NCBI GenBank assembly: GCA_944325885.1
Contig: CALVBT010000011.1
Span: 1 to 46,511 of the forward strand
DNA from: Candidatus Gastranaerophilales bacterium
GTDB taxonomy: Bacteria; Cyanobacteriota; Vampirovibrionia; Gastranaerophilales; Gastranaerophilaceae
Reading direction: 5' to 3'
DNA length: 46,511 nucleotides
Under the pieces are notes generated by a model, which was not told the origin of the DNA, ran no database searches, and was given only the letters and a program-made list of their open reading frames with translations. This document shows positions 8,376-18,800 of this stretch, in pieces (within the stretch, counting starts at the first letter, position 1; every line of letters begins with the position of its first letter). Position numbers and translations under genes: made by a program.

Positions 8376-8843
8376 ATGACTGACAATTTAAATTTTATCA
8401 AATGCCCTGCTTGCGGCACATTAATGAAAAAAGTATTTTTAGAAAACCAGAACATACTTATAGATATTTGCCTTGACGGCTGCGGCGGTATCTGGCTCGA
8501 CAACAGAGAGCTTGCAAAAGTTGATGAAAAAGATGAAGACATTACACCCTTAAATGAAGCTCTCAATGGTAAAACCTTCATCAATGTAGACACTACGGCA
8601 GAAAGAATCTGCCCTATCTGCAACAAGCCTATGGTCAAAAACCACGTAAGTGCAAAACAGGACATTTGTATTGACGAATGCTATCATTGCGGCGGCAAAT
8701 TCTTTGACAGAAACGAACTTGAGCTTATGAGAAATCAGTATGACTCTGACGAACAAAGACTGGCTGATGTAAAAGAACTTGCAAAGCATTCTGAAAAATT
8801 GGAACAAATTTTTCAGGAGCTGTTAAAAAAAGAAGCCCTGTAA
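8376..8843 (+). CDS. Protein with two TFIIB-type zinc ribbons
   Basis: The 155 residues contain two copies of the bacterial zf-TFIIB motif: CPACGTLMKK...CLDGCGGIWLDNREL near the start and CPICNKPMVK...CYHCGGKFFDRNEL near residues 70-112. Each pairs a CxxC with a second cysteine knuckle, followed by a conserved W/F-x-D-x-x-E-L segment. Such proteins are widespread and largely uncharacterised; zinc binding is well supported, DNA or RNA binding is only suggested. The C-terminal 35 residues are helical and charged. The gene lies 15 bases after the secreted protein gene and 35 bases before the dtxR-like gene, so the three may be co-transcribed. Confidence 0.85.
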   Translation: MTDNLNFIKCPACGTLMKKVFLENQNILIDICLDGCGGIWLDNRELAKVDEKDEDITPLNEALNGKTFINVDTTAERICPICNKPMVKNHVSAKQDICIDECYHCGGKFFDRNELELMRNQYDSDEQRLADVKELAKHSEKLEQIFQELLKKEAL

Positions 8844-8878
8844 TTGTACAGCCTCTAAAAATATGCTAATATAGCTCT

Positions 8879-9307
8879 ATGAAAAAGCTAACGCAAAGTC
8901 AGGAAGATTACTTAGAAACAATCTATGTAGAAACCCAAAAAAACGGTTGTGCTAAAGTTACGGAAATAGCAAAAATTCTTGATGTAAAAAAAGCTTCTGT
9001 CACAGGGGCCTTGAGCAGTCTGAAAGAAAAAGGACTGATAAACTACGCCCCCTACTCTCCGATTACCCTGACAAAAGAGGGCATAAAAACAGCAGAAAAA
9101 ATTCTTCTGCGCCACGAGGTTATGACAAATTTCTTTAAAAACATCCTGCACCTCTCACAGGAAGAAGCTGCCCAAAACGCCTGCAGAATGGAACATATTA
9201 TGAGCGAAGAAATGTTTAAAAGAATCCACACTTTCTCGCATTTCATACAGGATTATTCAAAAGAAAACAAAGATTTTGAAAAAAGAATACAGCTTCTTTA
9301 TAAATAA
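8879..9307 (+). CDS. DtxR/MntR-family metal-dependent transcriptional regulator
   Basis: The 142 residues comprise an N-terminal winged helix (SQEDYLETIY...VTEIAKILDVKKASVTGALSSLKEKGLI) and a dimerisation and metal-binding domain with RHEVMTNFF and NACRMEHIMSEE. The C-x2-E-H set within CRMEH is the primary metal-site signature of the DtxR family, which represses metal uptake or activates efflux when Fe(II) or Mn(II) binds. The C-terminal SH3-like domain of DtxR is absent, as in MntR. No metal transporter gene is close by. The last 10 bases overlap the 3' end of the convergent acyl-CoA synthetase gene. Confidence 0.92.
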   Translation: MKKLTQSQEDYLETIYVETQKNGCAKVTEIAKILDVKKASVTGALSSLKEKGLINYAPYSPITLTKEGIKTAEKILLRHEVMTNFFKNILHLSQEEAAQNACRMEHIMSEEMFKRIHTFSHFIQDYSKENKDFEKRIQLLYK

Positions 9308-11010
9308 CAAACAGCCTCTTTCACTTCATTTCTCTTTATTTTTCTCGTTGTTGTTTTTGGCAGCGGTTCTTTACTTACAAAAATATTCACAGGCCTTTTG
9401 TAAGGAGCAAGCCTCATACAGGACTTTTTCACTTCAGAGCGCACAATTTTGTCCAGCGTATCATCATTATCCGCCTCGTCCAGAAGATTCTGAGCCGGCA
9501 CAATAACAGCCACTATCTCCTCGCTGCCTTCTTTTGCACCCGTTGTGTGAGAAGCACCAAAAACGCATACTTCAGAAAAATTACTGTTCTGCTCCAGCAC
9601 GGCTTCTACTTCTTCAGGGAAAACCTTTTTCCCGCCGGATAAAACAATCATATTTTTTATACGGCCTGTAATATGTATATGCCCGTATTTATCAATATCA
9701 GCAATATCTCCTGTATGCAGCCATCCGTCTTTTGACAAAACCGATGCTGTCAATTCAGGCCTGTTGTAATACCCCTTCATGACAGAAGGCCCCTTTATCA
9801 AAAGCTCGCCCGTTTCTTCATCAATTTTTGCCTGCACGCTTTTTAGCGGACGGCCGACAGAGGCAATATCCTTTGTTCTGTCATAATTTACACTAATAAC
9901 AGGGCTTGTTTCAGTCAGGCCGTAGCCTTGAAAAACTCTTATCCCGATTCTTTCAAAAAACTCTCCGACAGAAACATCCAGCGGCGCACCGCCTGAGATA
10001 CATCCGTAAAAATTCCCGCCGAATTTTTTATGAATCTTTTTAAACATAAATTTTCGAATAGGATAAAAAGGGATATATTTTGAGATAAACAATAAAGAAT
10101 AAAACAAAGAGCTTGCTATCTTGCCCGAGTTTTTGACTTCTGATTCAATACCCGCTTTTAAAAGTTTTAAAAACGCAGGCACAACTATCATAAAGTTAAC
10201 ATTTTTTTCCTGCATGATAGAAAGGATATCTTTGGGTTTCAAAGACTTTGTATAATAAATAGACAACCCCCAGCTCAATATCATAGAAAACCCGACTGTA
10301 AGCTCAAAAAGATGGTTCATAGGCAAAATAGAAAGTATGGTAGAAATATTTTTGCGGCCGAAAAATCTCCTGTACAAATCCGACAAATCATCGAGCTGTG
10401 TAAGCATATTATTAAAAGAAATTTCCACACCCTTTGGTGAGCCTGTTGTCCCCGAGGTATAGATAATTAAAGCCGTAGCCTTATTGCTTCTGTGACGCCA
10501 CTTTGCCTCATAATTGTCCGCCATATCACAAACTGCCATCACATCAGGCTCGCTGCACTCATCCAGACAGACAATATACTTTATGGATTCGACTTCCTTT
10601 TTCAACTCCATAGCTGTTTGGACAAAATCCCTCGAAACAATCATCACAGAAGGCAGGCAATCCGACAAAATAGATTTCAACTCATATTTTGTAAGTTTTA
10701 TATCAAGAGGCACAGTAACAAGCCCCGCAAGAACAGAAGCAAAAACGCCCGCACCGAATTCCGGACGGGATTCTGACAGAATTGCAAGTTTTTCGCCTTT
10801 TAAAAGCTTCCATTCATTAATAAGATGACAGGCTATTTTTCGTGACAGTCGGCCTATACCTTTATAGGTATATTCGTTCCAGCCGTGTGCCGTTTTTATC
10901 CCCAAGGCTGTTCTGTTTTCATAATCTTCTGTTTTGTTTTCCAAAAACAAAAGAATATTTCTCGCAGCTCTCTGCTGCCTTTTTCCCTCAGAAAGTTGTT
11001 TTAAGACCAT
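9298..11010 (-). CDS. Long-chain acyl-CoA synthetase / AMP-dependent ligase
   Basis: A 570-residue member of the adenylate-forming superfamily. The ATP-binding P-loop YTSGTTGSPKGV (around residue 185) is intact, as are GYGLTETSPV, the adenylate aspartate in GWLHTGDIADID, and the C-terminal lysine region near KRPVNIFVSKEPLPKTTTRKIKR. The length and GYGLTETSP motif fit long-chain fatty acyl-CoA or acyl-ACP synthetases, which would activate exogenous or recycled fatty acids for membrane lipids. Substrate cannot be settled from sequence. The gene overlaps dtxR tail-to-tail by 10 bases and stands alone on its strand; a repeat copy lies just upstream of its start. Confidence 0.9.
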   Translation of the reverse strand: MVLKQLSEGKRQQRAARNILLFLENKTEDYENRTALGIKTAHGWNEYTYKGIGRLSRKIACHLINEWKLLKGEKLAILSESRPEFGAGVFASVLAGLVTVPLDIKLTKYELKSILSDCLPSVMIVSRDFVQTAMELKKEVESIKYIVCLDECSEPDVMAVCDMADNYEAKWRHRSNKATALIIYTSGTTGSPKGVEISFNNMLTQLDDLSDLYRRFFGRKNISTILSILPMNHLFELTVGFSMILSWGLSIYYTKSLKPKDILSIMQEKNVNFMIVVPAFLKLLKAGIESEVKNSGKIASSLFYSLLFISKYIPFYPIRKFMFKKIHKKFGGNFYGCISGGAPLDVSVGEFFERIGIRVFQGYGLTETSPVISVNYDRTKDIASVGRPLKSVQAKIDEETGELLIKGPSVMKGYYNRPELTASVLSKDGWLHTGDIADIDKYGHIHITGRIKNMIVLSGGKKVFPEEVEAVLEQNSNFSEVCVFGASHTTGAKEGSEEIVAVIVPAQNLLDEADNDDTLDKIVRSEVKKSCMRLAPYKRPVNIFVSKEPLPKTTTRKIKRNEVKEAVCYL

Positions 11011-11030
11011 TTAATTTTCCCCAGATATTT

Positions 11031-11096
11031 CATATAGTCAACTGACTCCGCCAACTCTTGTTTTTTTCACAAGCTACAAGCGAAGCCGCCGCTGAC
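11031..11096 (+). repeat. Shortened repeat copy between the acyl-CoA synthetase and emrB genes
   Basis: CATATAGTCAACTGACTCCG (core at 11037-11050) is joined almost directly to CACAAGCTACAAGCGAAGCCGCC (11071-11093). The internal AACAAGTCCGG and GGGGTCACTT blocks are missing, which shows that the two ends of the unit are kept while the middle is variable. Confidence 0.75.
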
Positions 11097-11133
11097 AATT
11101 ATAAAAACATTATAAATATATTCAAAAGATTTA

Positions 11134-12705
11134 TCAATTTTTGGCAGTTTTTTGTTTTTTGTATTTAACCTTCTGGAAAAGGAAAATCAATGGCACAAGC
11201 AGCACGAGCATTGCCGCATAAATCTTAAAACAGTCCATATAAGCCATCAAAGTTGACTGCTGTATAAGCTGATTGTATGCGACAACATTAGCCTTTGCAG
11301 AAGAAAGAGCAGCCCCCGACATAGAAGCGATTCCGCCTTGCAGTGCGTTCAATTTTTCCACAAAACCGCTGTGAGAATAGGTCAAATTCCTTATCAAATG
11401 TGTCTGATGCACCTGACTCATGCGTGAAACCATTGTAGAAACAGCTGATGTACCGATAGCACCGCCCACGCTTTTTGCAAGGTTAAACACCCCTGTTGCG
11501 TTTGTCATTTGATTATTTTTTAAAGTAACAAAAGCTATTGTCATAAGAGGAATCATAACAAGCGAAAAAGCAGCCCCGCAAACAACATTAGGCACAATAA
11601 TATTGGACATTGATATTTGAAGATTCAAAGTCCCGAACATTATATTGGACAATGCCAGAACAAGAAGCCCGACCGCAATGACCCATCTTTGGTCTACTCT
11701 GTTTGCAAGAAAAGCGCAAATAACTAGCCCTGTCAAAGACCCGAAACCTCTCGGGCTGATAGCCAGACCGCTCAAAGTAGCCGTATATCCCATCAACTGC
11801 TGCAAAAACAACGGCAAAATAGCCAGCGTTGAATACAGTACAGCACCTATTATAAAATGCAAAAACGTACCTATTGCAAAGTTTTTATCCTTAAACACCT
11901 TTAAATCAACAATAGGCTCTTTTATAATCAATTCTCTGACAACAAAAGCTATAAAAGTAACAGCAACTACCGCAGCAGACCATCTGACCCAGCTTGCGCC
12001 GAGCCAGTCGTTTTTTTGCCCGTTATCAAGTATGATTTGCAAGACAAAAAGCCATACTGTCAAAAGAATAAATCCCCAGTAGTCCACAGACTGGACTTTT
12101 CCTTTTTTTGCATACGGAGGGTCTTGTATAAATTTTTGAATAAGCCATAAAGAAATAAATCCTATAGGCACATTTATCAAAAATATCCAGTGCCAGGAAT
12201 AAGTATCCGTAATCCATCCGCCCAGAGTCGGCCCGATAATAGGGGCAAATATTACCCCGAAGCCGAACACAGACATTGCCACGCCTCTTTCTTCAGGCGG
12301 AAATTCTTCCATCATAACAGCCTGAGAAATCGGCATAATAGCACCGCCGCCTATACCTTGAATAACACGTGCAAAAATAAGCATTGTCATACTGGTAGCC
12401 ATACCGCACAGGGCAGAAGCTGTTGTGAACAAAAAAGTAGACAATAACAAGAAATTTTTACGGCCCATAAGAGTTGAAAACCATGCGGTAGACGGGATGA
12501 TTACCCCGTTTGCAACCAGATAACTGGTCAATACCCATGTGGATTCATCTCTTGTAGCAGAAAATGACCCTGCTATGTGAGGCAAGGCCACGTTTGCGAT
12601 AGAAGAATCCAGTACAACCATAAAGATTGTAAGCATTACTGCTCCGGCACTGAGCCATGGATTCCTCTTTTCTTGTATTTCTTCTATAACACCTTCGTTA
12701 CTCAT
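11134..12705 (-). CDS. emrB: EmrB/QacA-type (DHA2) MFS multidrug transporter
   Basis: The 523-residue protein fits 14 membrane segments of the DHA2 drug:H+ antiporter family. Motif A-like LMGRKNFLL, motif B-like IFARVIQGIGGGAIMP and motif C-like FGVIFAPIIGPTLGGWI are all visible, and the N-terminal VVLDSSIANVALP is the classic EmrB/QacA signature (motif D1). It is in the inner membrane and should work with the adaptor encoded immediately upstream (12743-13759) and an outer-membrane channel. The exported compound is unknown. The order marR-emrA-emrB on one strand, with a divergent tolC-like gene, makes a full tripartite pump locus. Confidence 0.93.
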   Translation of the reverse strand: MSNEGVIEEIQEKRNPWLSAGAVMLTIFMVVLDSSIANVALPHIAGSFSATRDESTWVLTSYLVANGVIIPSTAWFSTLMGRKNFLLLSTFLFTTASALCGMATSMTMLIFARVIQGIGGGAIMPISQAVMMEEFPPEERGVAMSVFGFGVIFAPIIGPTLGGWITDTYSWHWIFLINVPIGFISLWLIQKFIQDPPYAKKGKVQSVDYWGFILLTVWLFVLQIILDNGQKNDWLGASWVRWSAAVVAVTFIAFVVRELIIKEPIVDLKVFKDKNFAIGTFLHFIIGAVLYSTLAILPLFLQQLMGYTATLSGLAISPRGFGSLTGLVICAFLANRVDQRWVIAVGLLVLALSNIMFGTLNLQISMSNIIVPNVVCGAAFSLVMIPLMTIAFVTLKNNQMTNATGVFNLAKSVGGAIGTSAVSTMVSRMSQVHQTHLIRNLTYSHSGFVEKLNALQGGIASMSGAALSSAKANVVAYNQLIQQSTLMAYMDCFKIYAAMLVLLVPLIFLFQKVKYKKQKTAKN

Positions 12706-12742
12706 GTTCGGTTTTTATTTTGAATTTTAAATTTTTTAGTTT

Positions 12743-13759
12743 TTATTTTACGTAGACTTTCGGCACAACGCTCATACCCGGTTCGATACTGTATTGCGGC
12801 TCAATTTTTGAGGTGAATACAATCTTTACAGGTACTCTTTGTACAACTTTTACATAACTGCCCACTGCGTTTTCAGGCGGGAACATACTTGTTTTTGCGC
12901 CTGTGCTGGACTGGATGGAATCTACAACACCATACAATTTTAAGTGCGGATAAGCGTCAACTTTGATTTTAACCTTCTGGCCGACTCTTATTTTATCCAG
13001 CTGAGTTTCTTTAAAGTTTGCTACTACCCATCTTTTGTCAGGTACGATAGAAAACAACGGTGCGCCTGCATTGATATATGCACCTTCTTCAGCAGAACGG
13101 TTAGTAATTTTTCCGTCTTCCGATGCAAAGATTTTTGTATAAGAAAGTTCGAGTTTTGCCTGATTCATAAGAGCTTCGAGTCTTTTTAACTCGGCATCTG
13201 CAACTTTATTTTTTTCTTTAGAAAAAACATTCTGTTGTGCTGTTGCGAGGTTTGCTTTTGCCAAATCATATTTTGATTTTGCTCTGTCATATTCCTGCTG
13301 GGAAACAGCACCCTTTTCGTACAGATTTTTGTATCTGTCAAAATCCTGCTGGGCAACCTTCATGTCTGTTTGTGCAGCGTTTTTGTCAACTACAGCGGAT
13401 TTTTGTCTGTAAAGAGCCATTTCATAAGCAGCTTTTGCCTGTTCGTATTTGACTTTGTAATCTCTGTCATCAATAGTCAAAAGCAGCTGGCCTTTTTTAA
13501 CATGTTCGTTATCATCTATATAAAGTTTTTCAATAATACCTGTAACTTTAGGGCTTACACGGATAATATGACCTTCCACAAAAGCGTCATCAGTTGTTTC
13601 AAAAGTTGAAAAATACAAAAATCCCAAAAGCACCAAAAGTATTATTACTAAAGTCGGAACAAGAAATCTTTTCTTAACAATTTTTTTTGTTTTCTTTTTT
13701 CTTGCAGGTTTTTCTGCAACTTCGGCCATAACCTCTTCTTGTTTATTATTCTCTTCCAT
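12743..13759 (-). CDS. emrA: EmrA/HlyD-type periplasmic adaptor (membrane fusion protein)
   Basis: 338 residues: a lysine-rich cytoplasmic start, one membrane anchor (VPTLVIILLVLLGFLYF, about 32-48), a biotinyl-lipoyl-like half motif (ETTDDAFVEGHIIRVSPKVTG), a long alpha-helical hairpin rich in alanine and lysine (about 95-205), the second lipoyl half (IFASEDGKITNRSAEEGAYI) and a beta-barrel domain with FKETQLDKIRVGQKV. This is the standard EmrA layout that links an inner-membrane MFS pump to a TolC channel. It is 37 bases from emrB and 18 bases after marR, consistent with one transcript. Confidence 0.94.
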   Translation of the reverse strand: MEENNKQEEVMAEVAEKPARKKKTKKIVKKRFLVPTLVIILLVLLGFLYFSTFETTDDAFVEGHIIRVSPKVTGIIEKLYIDDNEHVKKGQLLLTIDDRDYKVKYEQAKAAYEMALYRQKSAVVDKNAAQTDMKVAQQDFDRYKNLYEKGAVSQQEYDRAKSKYDLAKANLATAQQNVFSKEKNKVADAELKRLEALMNQAKLELSYTKIFASEDGKITNRSAEEGAYINAGAPLFSIVPDKRWVVANFKETQLDKIRVGQKVKIKVDAYPHLKLYGVVDSIQSSTGAKTSMFPPENAVGSYVKVVQRVPVKIVFTSKIEPQYSIEPGMSVVPKVYVK

Positions 13760-13777
13760 CTTTACCTCTCGTCTTTA

Positions 13778-14242
13778 TTAAATTTCTAAGTTGTACTCTT
13801 TTGCTATACTATTTCTGACTTTTTTCAAAAGTTTTCCAAGAACTTGCACTTCTTCCTGAGTCAGAGCTTTGCTCTGTATTTTATCAATTCTTTCTTTTAA
13901 AGGTCTTGCGAGTTCTGCTTTTTTAAACCCTTCATCTGTCAGATATACTTTTAAAATTCTTCTGTTATTTTCGTCCTTTTCACGTCTTATAAGGCCCTTT
14001 TTTTCTAAAATATCAATCATTCTTGTTATATTCGGTCTGTCTTTGCCCAGCATATTAGCTATCTGGGTTTGATACAATCCGCCTGTTATCGACAACAAGA
14101 TTAATATTCCAAATTGCTCACGGGTGATATCATCAATTTTGTTAACTTTTAGTACTTTTATACCTGCAGCACGATAGGCAGAAGCCGTCAGTCCGATTTC
14201 CAAGCCTATATCTATATTGTCTTTTATATTTTTATTTTCCAT
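13778..14242 (-). CDS. MarR-family repressor of the adjoining efflux operon
   Basis: The 154 residues are typical MarR length. The winged helix is clear: TQIANMLGKDRPNITRMIDILEKKGLIRREKDENNRRILKVYLT, including the wing with the DENNRR motif, flanked by dimerisation helices. MarR proteins generally repress their own operon and release DNA on binding drugs or phenolic ligands. The gene leads the marR-emrA-emrB operon, and a 13-bp inverted repeat covers its predicted -35 box, so self-regulation and control of the divergent tolC-like gene are likely. Confidence 0.93.
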   Translation of the reverse strand: MENKNIKDNIDIGLEIGLTASAYRAAGIKVLKVNKIDDITREQFGILILLSITGGLYQTQIANMLGKDRPNITRMIDILEKKGLIRREKDENNRRILKVYLTDEGFKKAELARPLKERIDKIQSKALTQEEVQVLGKLLKKVRNSIAKEYNLEI

Positions 14243-14261
14243 TTAAACCCTTAAAATTTTC

Positions 14262-14290
14262 TTTATAAAAAACTGTTATCATAATAACAA
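14262..14290 (-). promoter_or_regulatory. Predicted promoter of the marR-emrAB operon
   Basis: On the minus strand TTGTTA (14285-14290) and TATAAA (14262-14267) are separated by 17 bases, giving a plausible sigma-70 promoter. The -35 box lies inside the large palindrome at 14274-14304. Confidence 0.6.
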
Positions 14291-14304
14291 TTATTATGCT
14301 AACA
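14274..14304. promoter_or_regulatory. Probable MarR operator palindrome
   Basis: Two 13-base arms, GTTATCATAATAA and TTATTATGCTAAC, are separated by CAA and complementary except at one position; the outer T and A extend the arms to 14. The site lies between the marR and tolC-like genes and overlaps the marR -35 box. Length, AT-richness and location fit a MarR-family operator. Confidence 0.75.
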
Positions 14305-14330
14305 TACCCCCAAAAAAAAAACAACAACAA

Positions 14331-15767
14331 ATGAGTAAAAATATCATGCCCTCTAAAAAGCTCAATATAACCGCAATAATTATAACGCTGCTTTTTGCGA
14401 CACAGAACACAGTATTTGCAAACCTGAAAGAACTCAAACACGAAAAACTGCAAAAACAAAACCCGAAACTCTCCTGCTCCTCTGTTTATGACTACCGGCT
14501 CTCTGCAATAAACATAAACTGGTGGGACAATTTTACGGATGAATATTTAAAAGACTATATCTACACAGCCATAGAAAAAAACCACAATCTGAAAAAGGCG
14601 GCACTTCGCACACAGGAATACAGAGAAAATATAAGACTCCAAATGTCACACGAACTGCCCGGCCTTATGCTCTCCCCAACCTTTGGAAGAATAAAAACCT
14701 CGCAAAACCAGATTTTTGACATACAGGCTTCTGAAATACGGACAAATCTTTATGCAATCCCTCTTTTTGCGAGTTATGAGGCAGATATTTTTTTAAAAAA
14801 CCATGACAAAACAAACTCCGCAAAAAAAGAATACGAAGCCCAGGACTACGAAGAAAAAGCCGCTGCAATAGCAATAGCGGTAGATGTAGCCTCTTTGTAC
14901 ACAAACATAATAAAACTGGACAAAATTATAAAAACACAGGAAAAAATTAACAACATAAGAGAAGAAATCTGGAAACTAACAAAAGAACGCCACGCAGCAG
15001 GGCTTGCATCTGTTTATGACGTGACTTATTCTGACAGGCTCCACACACAATCGCAAATAGAACTAAACGACCTAAAAAGGCAGCGCAGCCTGCTTTTGAA
15101 TGAACTTTCCGTATACATTGACAAGGCTCCCTGCGAAAGTGCAAGCCTAAAAAGGGGAAGCTTTGACAAACTGGAGTACAAAGGCAAAATCCCCAAATGC
15201 ATATCATCAGAGGTTGTTTCTCTAAGGCCTGATATCATGAAAGCCGAGGCAAATCTTCAAAAAGCAAAAATAGATGTTCGTATAGCACGGAAAGACTTTT
15301 TGCCCTCAATTATGATTGTCGGCTCTACAGGATACAATTCGCTTTTATTAGAAGATTTATTCAACTGGGAGAATGTTTTCGGGCTTGCTGCAATTTCTGC
15401 TATGCAAAAACTCTTCACCGGCGGGCATCTTACTGCGAATTTGAGAATGAAAAAACTAAAATACGAACAGCTCTTTGAAGAATACAAACAGGCTGACCTG
15501 ACAGCCCTTCAAGAGATTAACGATGCAATGTGTTTGATAAAATATGACACGACAAAAGACAACGACAATTTAAAAAAGGTAAAACTCGAACAAAAAAACT
15601 TCAGCCTCGTGCAGGAACGGCACAGGGAAGGAATCATCTCCTATCTGGAAATGATTCAATTTCAAGAAACGCTTTTGAGCCTGCAGACAGAAAAAGACAA
15701 CTCAAAAGCACAACGGCTTATAGACTATATGACCCTTTACAAAGCAACCGGCACTAAATTTCAATAA
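14331..15767 (+). CDS. TolC/NodT-family outer-membrane factor of the EmrAB pump
   Basis: The 478-residue protein has a signal peptide (ITAIIITLLFATQNTVFA) and two outer-membrane efflux repeats; WWDNFTDEYLKDYIYTAIEKNHNLKKA and SEVVSLRPDIMKAEANLQKAKIDVRIARKDF-like segments are typical of NodT/OprM-like proteins. The usual lipoprotein cysteine is not seen, so it is probably not lipid-anchored. Divergent transcription from the marR-emrAB operon across a shared operator implies it is the channel for that pump. No Shine-Dalgarno sequence is visible before the ATG (the upstream stretch is A/C-rich); an ATG five codons later is an alternative start. Confidence 0.87.
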   Translation: MSKNIMPSKKLNITAIIITLLFATQNTVFANLKELKHEKLQKQNPKLSCSSVYDYRLSAININWWDNFTDEYLKDYIYTAIEKNHNLKKAALRTQEYRENIRLQMSHELPGLMLSPTFGRIKTSQNQIFDIQASEIRTNLYAIPLFASYEADIFLKNHDKTNSAKKEYEAQDYEEKAAAIAIAVDVASLYTNIIKLDKIIKTQEKINNIREEIWKLTKERHAAGLASVYDVTYSDRLHTQSQIELNDLKRQRSLLLNELSVYIDKAPCESASLKRGSFDKLEYKGKIPKCISSEVVSLRPDIMKAEANLQKAKIDVRIARKDFLPSIMIVGSTGYNSLLLEDLFNWENVFGLAAISAMQKLFTGGHLTANLRMKKLKYEQLFEEYKQADLTALQEINDAMCLIKYDTTKDNDNLKKVKLEQKNFSLVQERHREGIISYLEMIQFQETLLSLQTEKDNSKAQRLIDYMTLYKATGTKFQ

Positions 15768-15830
15768 TTTCATAGCTTTTTAACCCCTTGTATGGTAAGA
15801 TTTTCTTGTCAGACAATACGGGTCGGGGTA

Positions 15831-18800
15831 ATGGAAAAAAGTAAAACTTTAATTTTGATAGACGGACATGCACTGGCGTTTCGAAGCTTTTTTGCACTGG
15901 AGCGCACCGGAATGAAAACATCTGACAAAGAACCAACCTGGGCTGTTTTTGGTTTTTTCAAGGCCATTTTTGACCTGCTTAAAAATACAGACATCAGCCC
16001 CGATTGTATTGCAGTGGCTTTTGATGTCAGCCACCACACTTTTAGAACAGAATGCTATCAGGAATACAAAGCCAACAGAGAACAGATGCCAGACACAATG
16101 AAAAGCCAGATGGGGCTGATTATGGAAGGGCTGAACGCTTTTAATATTCCTATTTATACAAAAGAAGGTTTTGAAGCTGACGACGTAATAGGAACCATCG
16201 CAACAAAAGCAAAAGCTCTCGGACACAAAACAATTATCCTAACAGGCGACCAAGATGCATTCCAGCTTATAGACAAAGAGGGAATGATTAGTGTCTTGAT
16301 TCCGTCAAAAGGCGAACTCGTAAACTACGACTGGGCTAGAGTCTACAACAAACTGGGCGTTTATCCTGATCAGGTAATAGACTACAAAGCCCTAAGAGGC
16401 GACACATCCGACAATATTCCGGGGATAAAAGGCATTGGCGAAAAAACTGCCGCAAAACTCTTAGACAGATTCCAAAATCTGGACAATATTCTCTCGCACA
16501 TTGATGATGTGGACGGAAAATCCCTTAAAGAAAAGCTCAAAAACGGTGTTGAAGATGCAAAAATGAGCTATTATCTTGCCACGATAAACTGCGATGTTGA
16601 TATAAATTTTGATTTTGAAAAAACAAAACTCGACATGCCTGACATTGACAGCGTGAGAGATTTTTTAACCCACGTCCAGTTTTTCAGCTTCTTAAAAAAT
16701 CTGCCTGAGATTCTAAAGCCTTTCAGTATCTGTTCTCTTGCGTCAAAGCCTGAAAATATAGATTGTGCTGAGATGAAAAAACAGCAGATGATGGATGAAA
16801 AACTTATAGACTTTATAAGTTTAAAAGACGGAACAGCTGCGCCAAAGCAAAAAGCAGAACCCGTTGAACAAAATGAAGAAACAACACAGCAGCCCGATAC
16901 AGAAAACCCGCCTGCAGCGTCAGGCCAGCAGCAGCTAGGGTTGTTTTCTGCAATACAGCCAAAACAGGCAAACTCCCTGACAAACGAAAGAAAAACAATA
17001 GTAACAAAAGAAAATTTTGAATCGCTTTTAAACACATTAAAAAAGCAGACTCTTTTTTCTCTGGATACGGAAACAACTTCAGTCAATGCGCTGGAAGCGG
17101 ACTTGGTCGGTATATCCATTGCTTACAACGAAGAAATACAGGCCAAAGACAACAGAATCGTTGTGACAGAAAAAGAAGGGCAGACAAAATCCTTTTACAT
17201 TCCCGTCTTTCACAAAGTAGGCGAACAGCTGGAGATGGACTATGTGCTTGAGAACCTGAAACCGCTTCTTGAAGATGAAAAAATCTGCAAAACTTTTCAA
17301 AACGCAAAATACGAAATCAATACACTTTTAAAATACGATATTCACCTAAACGGTGTGGTTTTTGACACAATGCTGGCAAGCTATGTCAATGACCCGTCAA
17401 GAAAACACGGTCTGAAACTCCAGTCAGCAGAAAATCTCAACTACTTTATGACTGAGATAGAAACCCTCATCGGCAAGGGCAAAAACCAGATTACCATGGA
17501 CGATGTATCCATAGAAGAAGCCTCTGACTATGCCTGCGATGATGCTTTTGTCACACTGGAACTTACAAGATTCTGGCAAAACAAACTGGATGAAGACGGA
17601 AAAAAACTTCTCTACGATATAGAAATTCCGGTGAGCCTCGTACTGGCAAAAATGGAAGCTCACGGCGTTGCGCTTGATTTGGATTATTTAAAAGAACTTT
17701 CTAAAGAACTGGACGAAAATCTGAAAGAAATAGAAACCCAAATCTATGCAATAGCAGGAGAAAGCTTTAACCTGAACTCGCCAAAACAGGTTGCACATAT
17801 TCTTTTTGAAAAACTTGGAATTGAACACAAGACAAAAAAACGTGGTGCGCAAAAACAGTCTACTGATGCCAAAGTGCTGGAAGAACTGGCAAAAGACCAC
17901 GAAATTGCTAAATATCTGCTGCAATACAGACACTACTCAAAGATGAAATCTACATACGTAGACGCACTGCCGGATTTAATCAGTCCTTATGACGGAAAAA
18001 TCCACACAAATTACAATCAAACTATCACTGTAACAGGGCGTCTTTCTTCCTCAAATCCGAACCTGCAAAATATTCCTATCAGGACAAAACTCGGCAGCAG
18101 GATAAGAAAAGCCTTTGTTCCCGAAGACAAGCTCACACAGGTGCTTTTGTCAGCAGACTACTCACAAATAGAATTGAGGCTTTTGGCTCACTGCTCAGGG
18201 GATGAAAACCTTATCCACGCTTTCAAATCAGGAGAAGACATACACGCACAAACAGCGGCAAAGGTCTTTGACGTAAGTTTGGACAAAGTTACAAAAGAAA
18301 TGAGAAGCAGAGCAAAAGCCGTAAACTTTGGTATTATTTACGGACAGACCAGATGGGGGCTTGCTTCGGCATTGGGCATATCCAACGAAGAAGCACAGGA
18401 CTTTATAGACAGATACTTTGCGACTTATCCGAAAGTCAAAGAGTATATGGACAACTCTATTCAAGAAGCCTACCGCCACGGCTATTCCGTCACAATGTAC
18501 GGAAGAAAACGCTATCTTTTAGATGAATTAATGAGTTCCAACCACAATATAAAAGAATTTGCCCAGCGTGCCGCAATAAACACTCCGCTGCAGGGTGCGG
18601 CGTCGGATTTGATAAAACTCGCTATGATAGATTTGGACAAAAAACTCGACCAGCACAATCTGAAATCAAAAATGATTATGCAGGTGCATGATGAACTGAT
18701 TTTGGAAACCTATAAAGATGAACTTGATACTGTCCAAACTCTGGTAAAAGAAGCAATGGAACTCAACCAGCCACTCAAGGTTCCTCTGGTTGTGGATATT

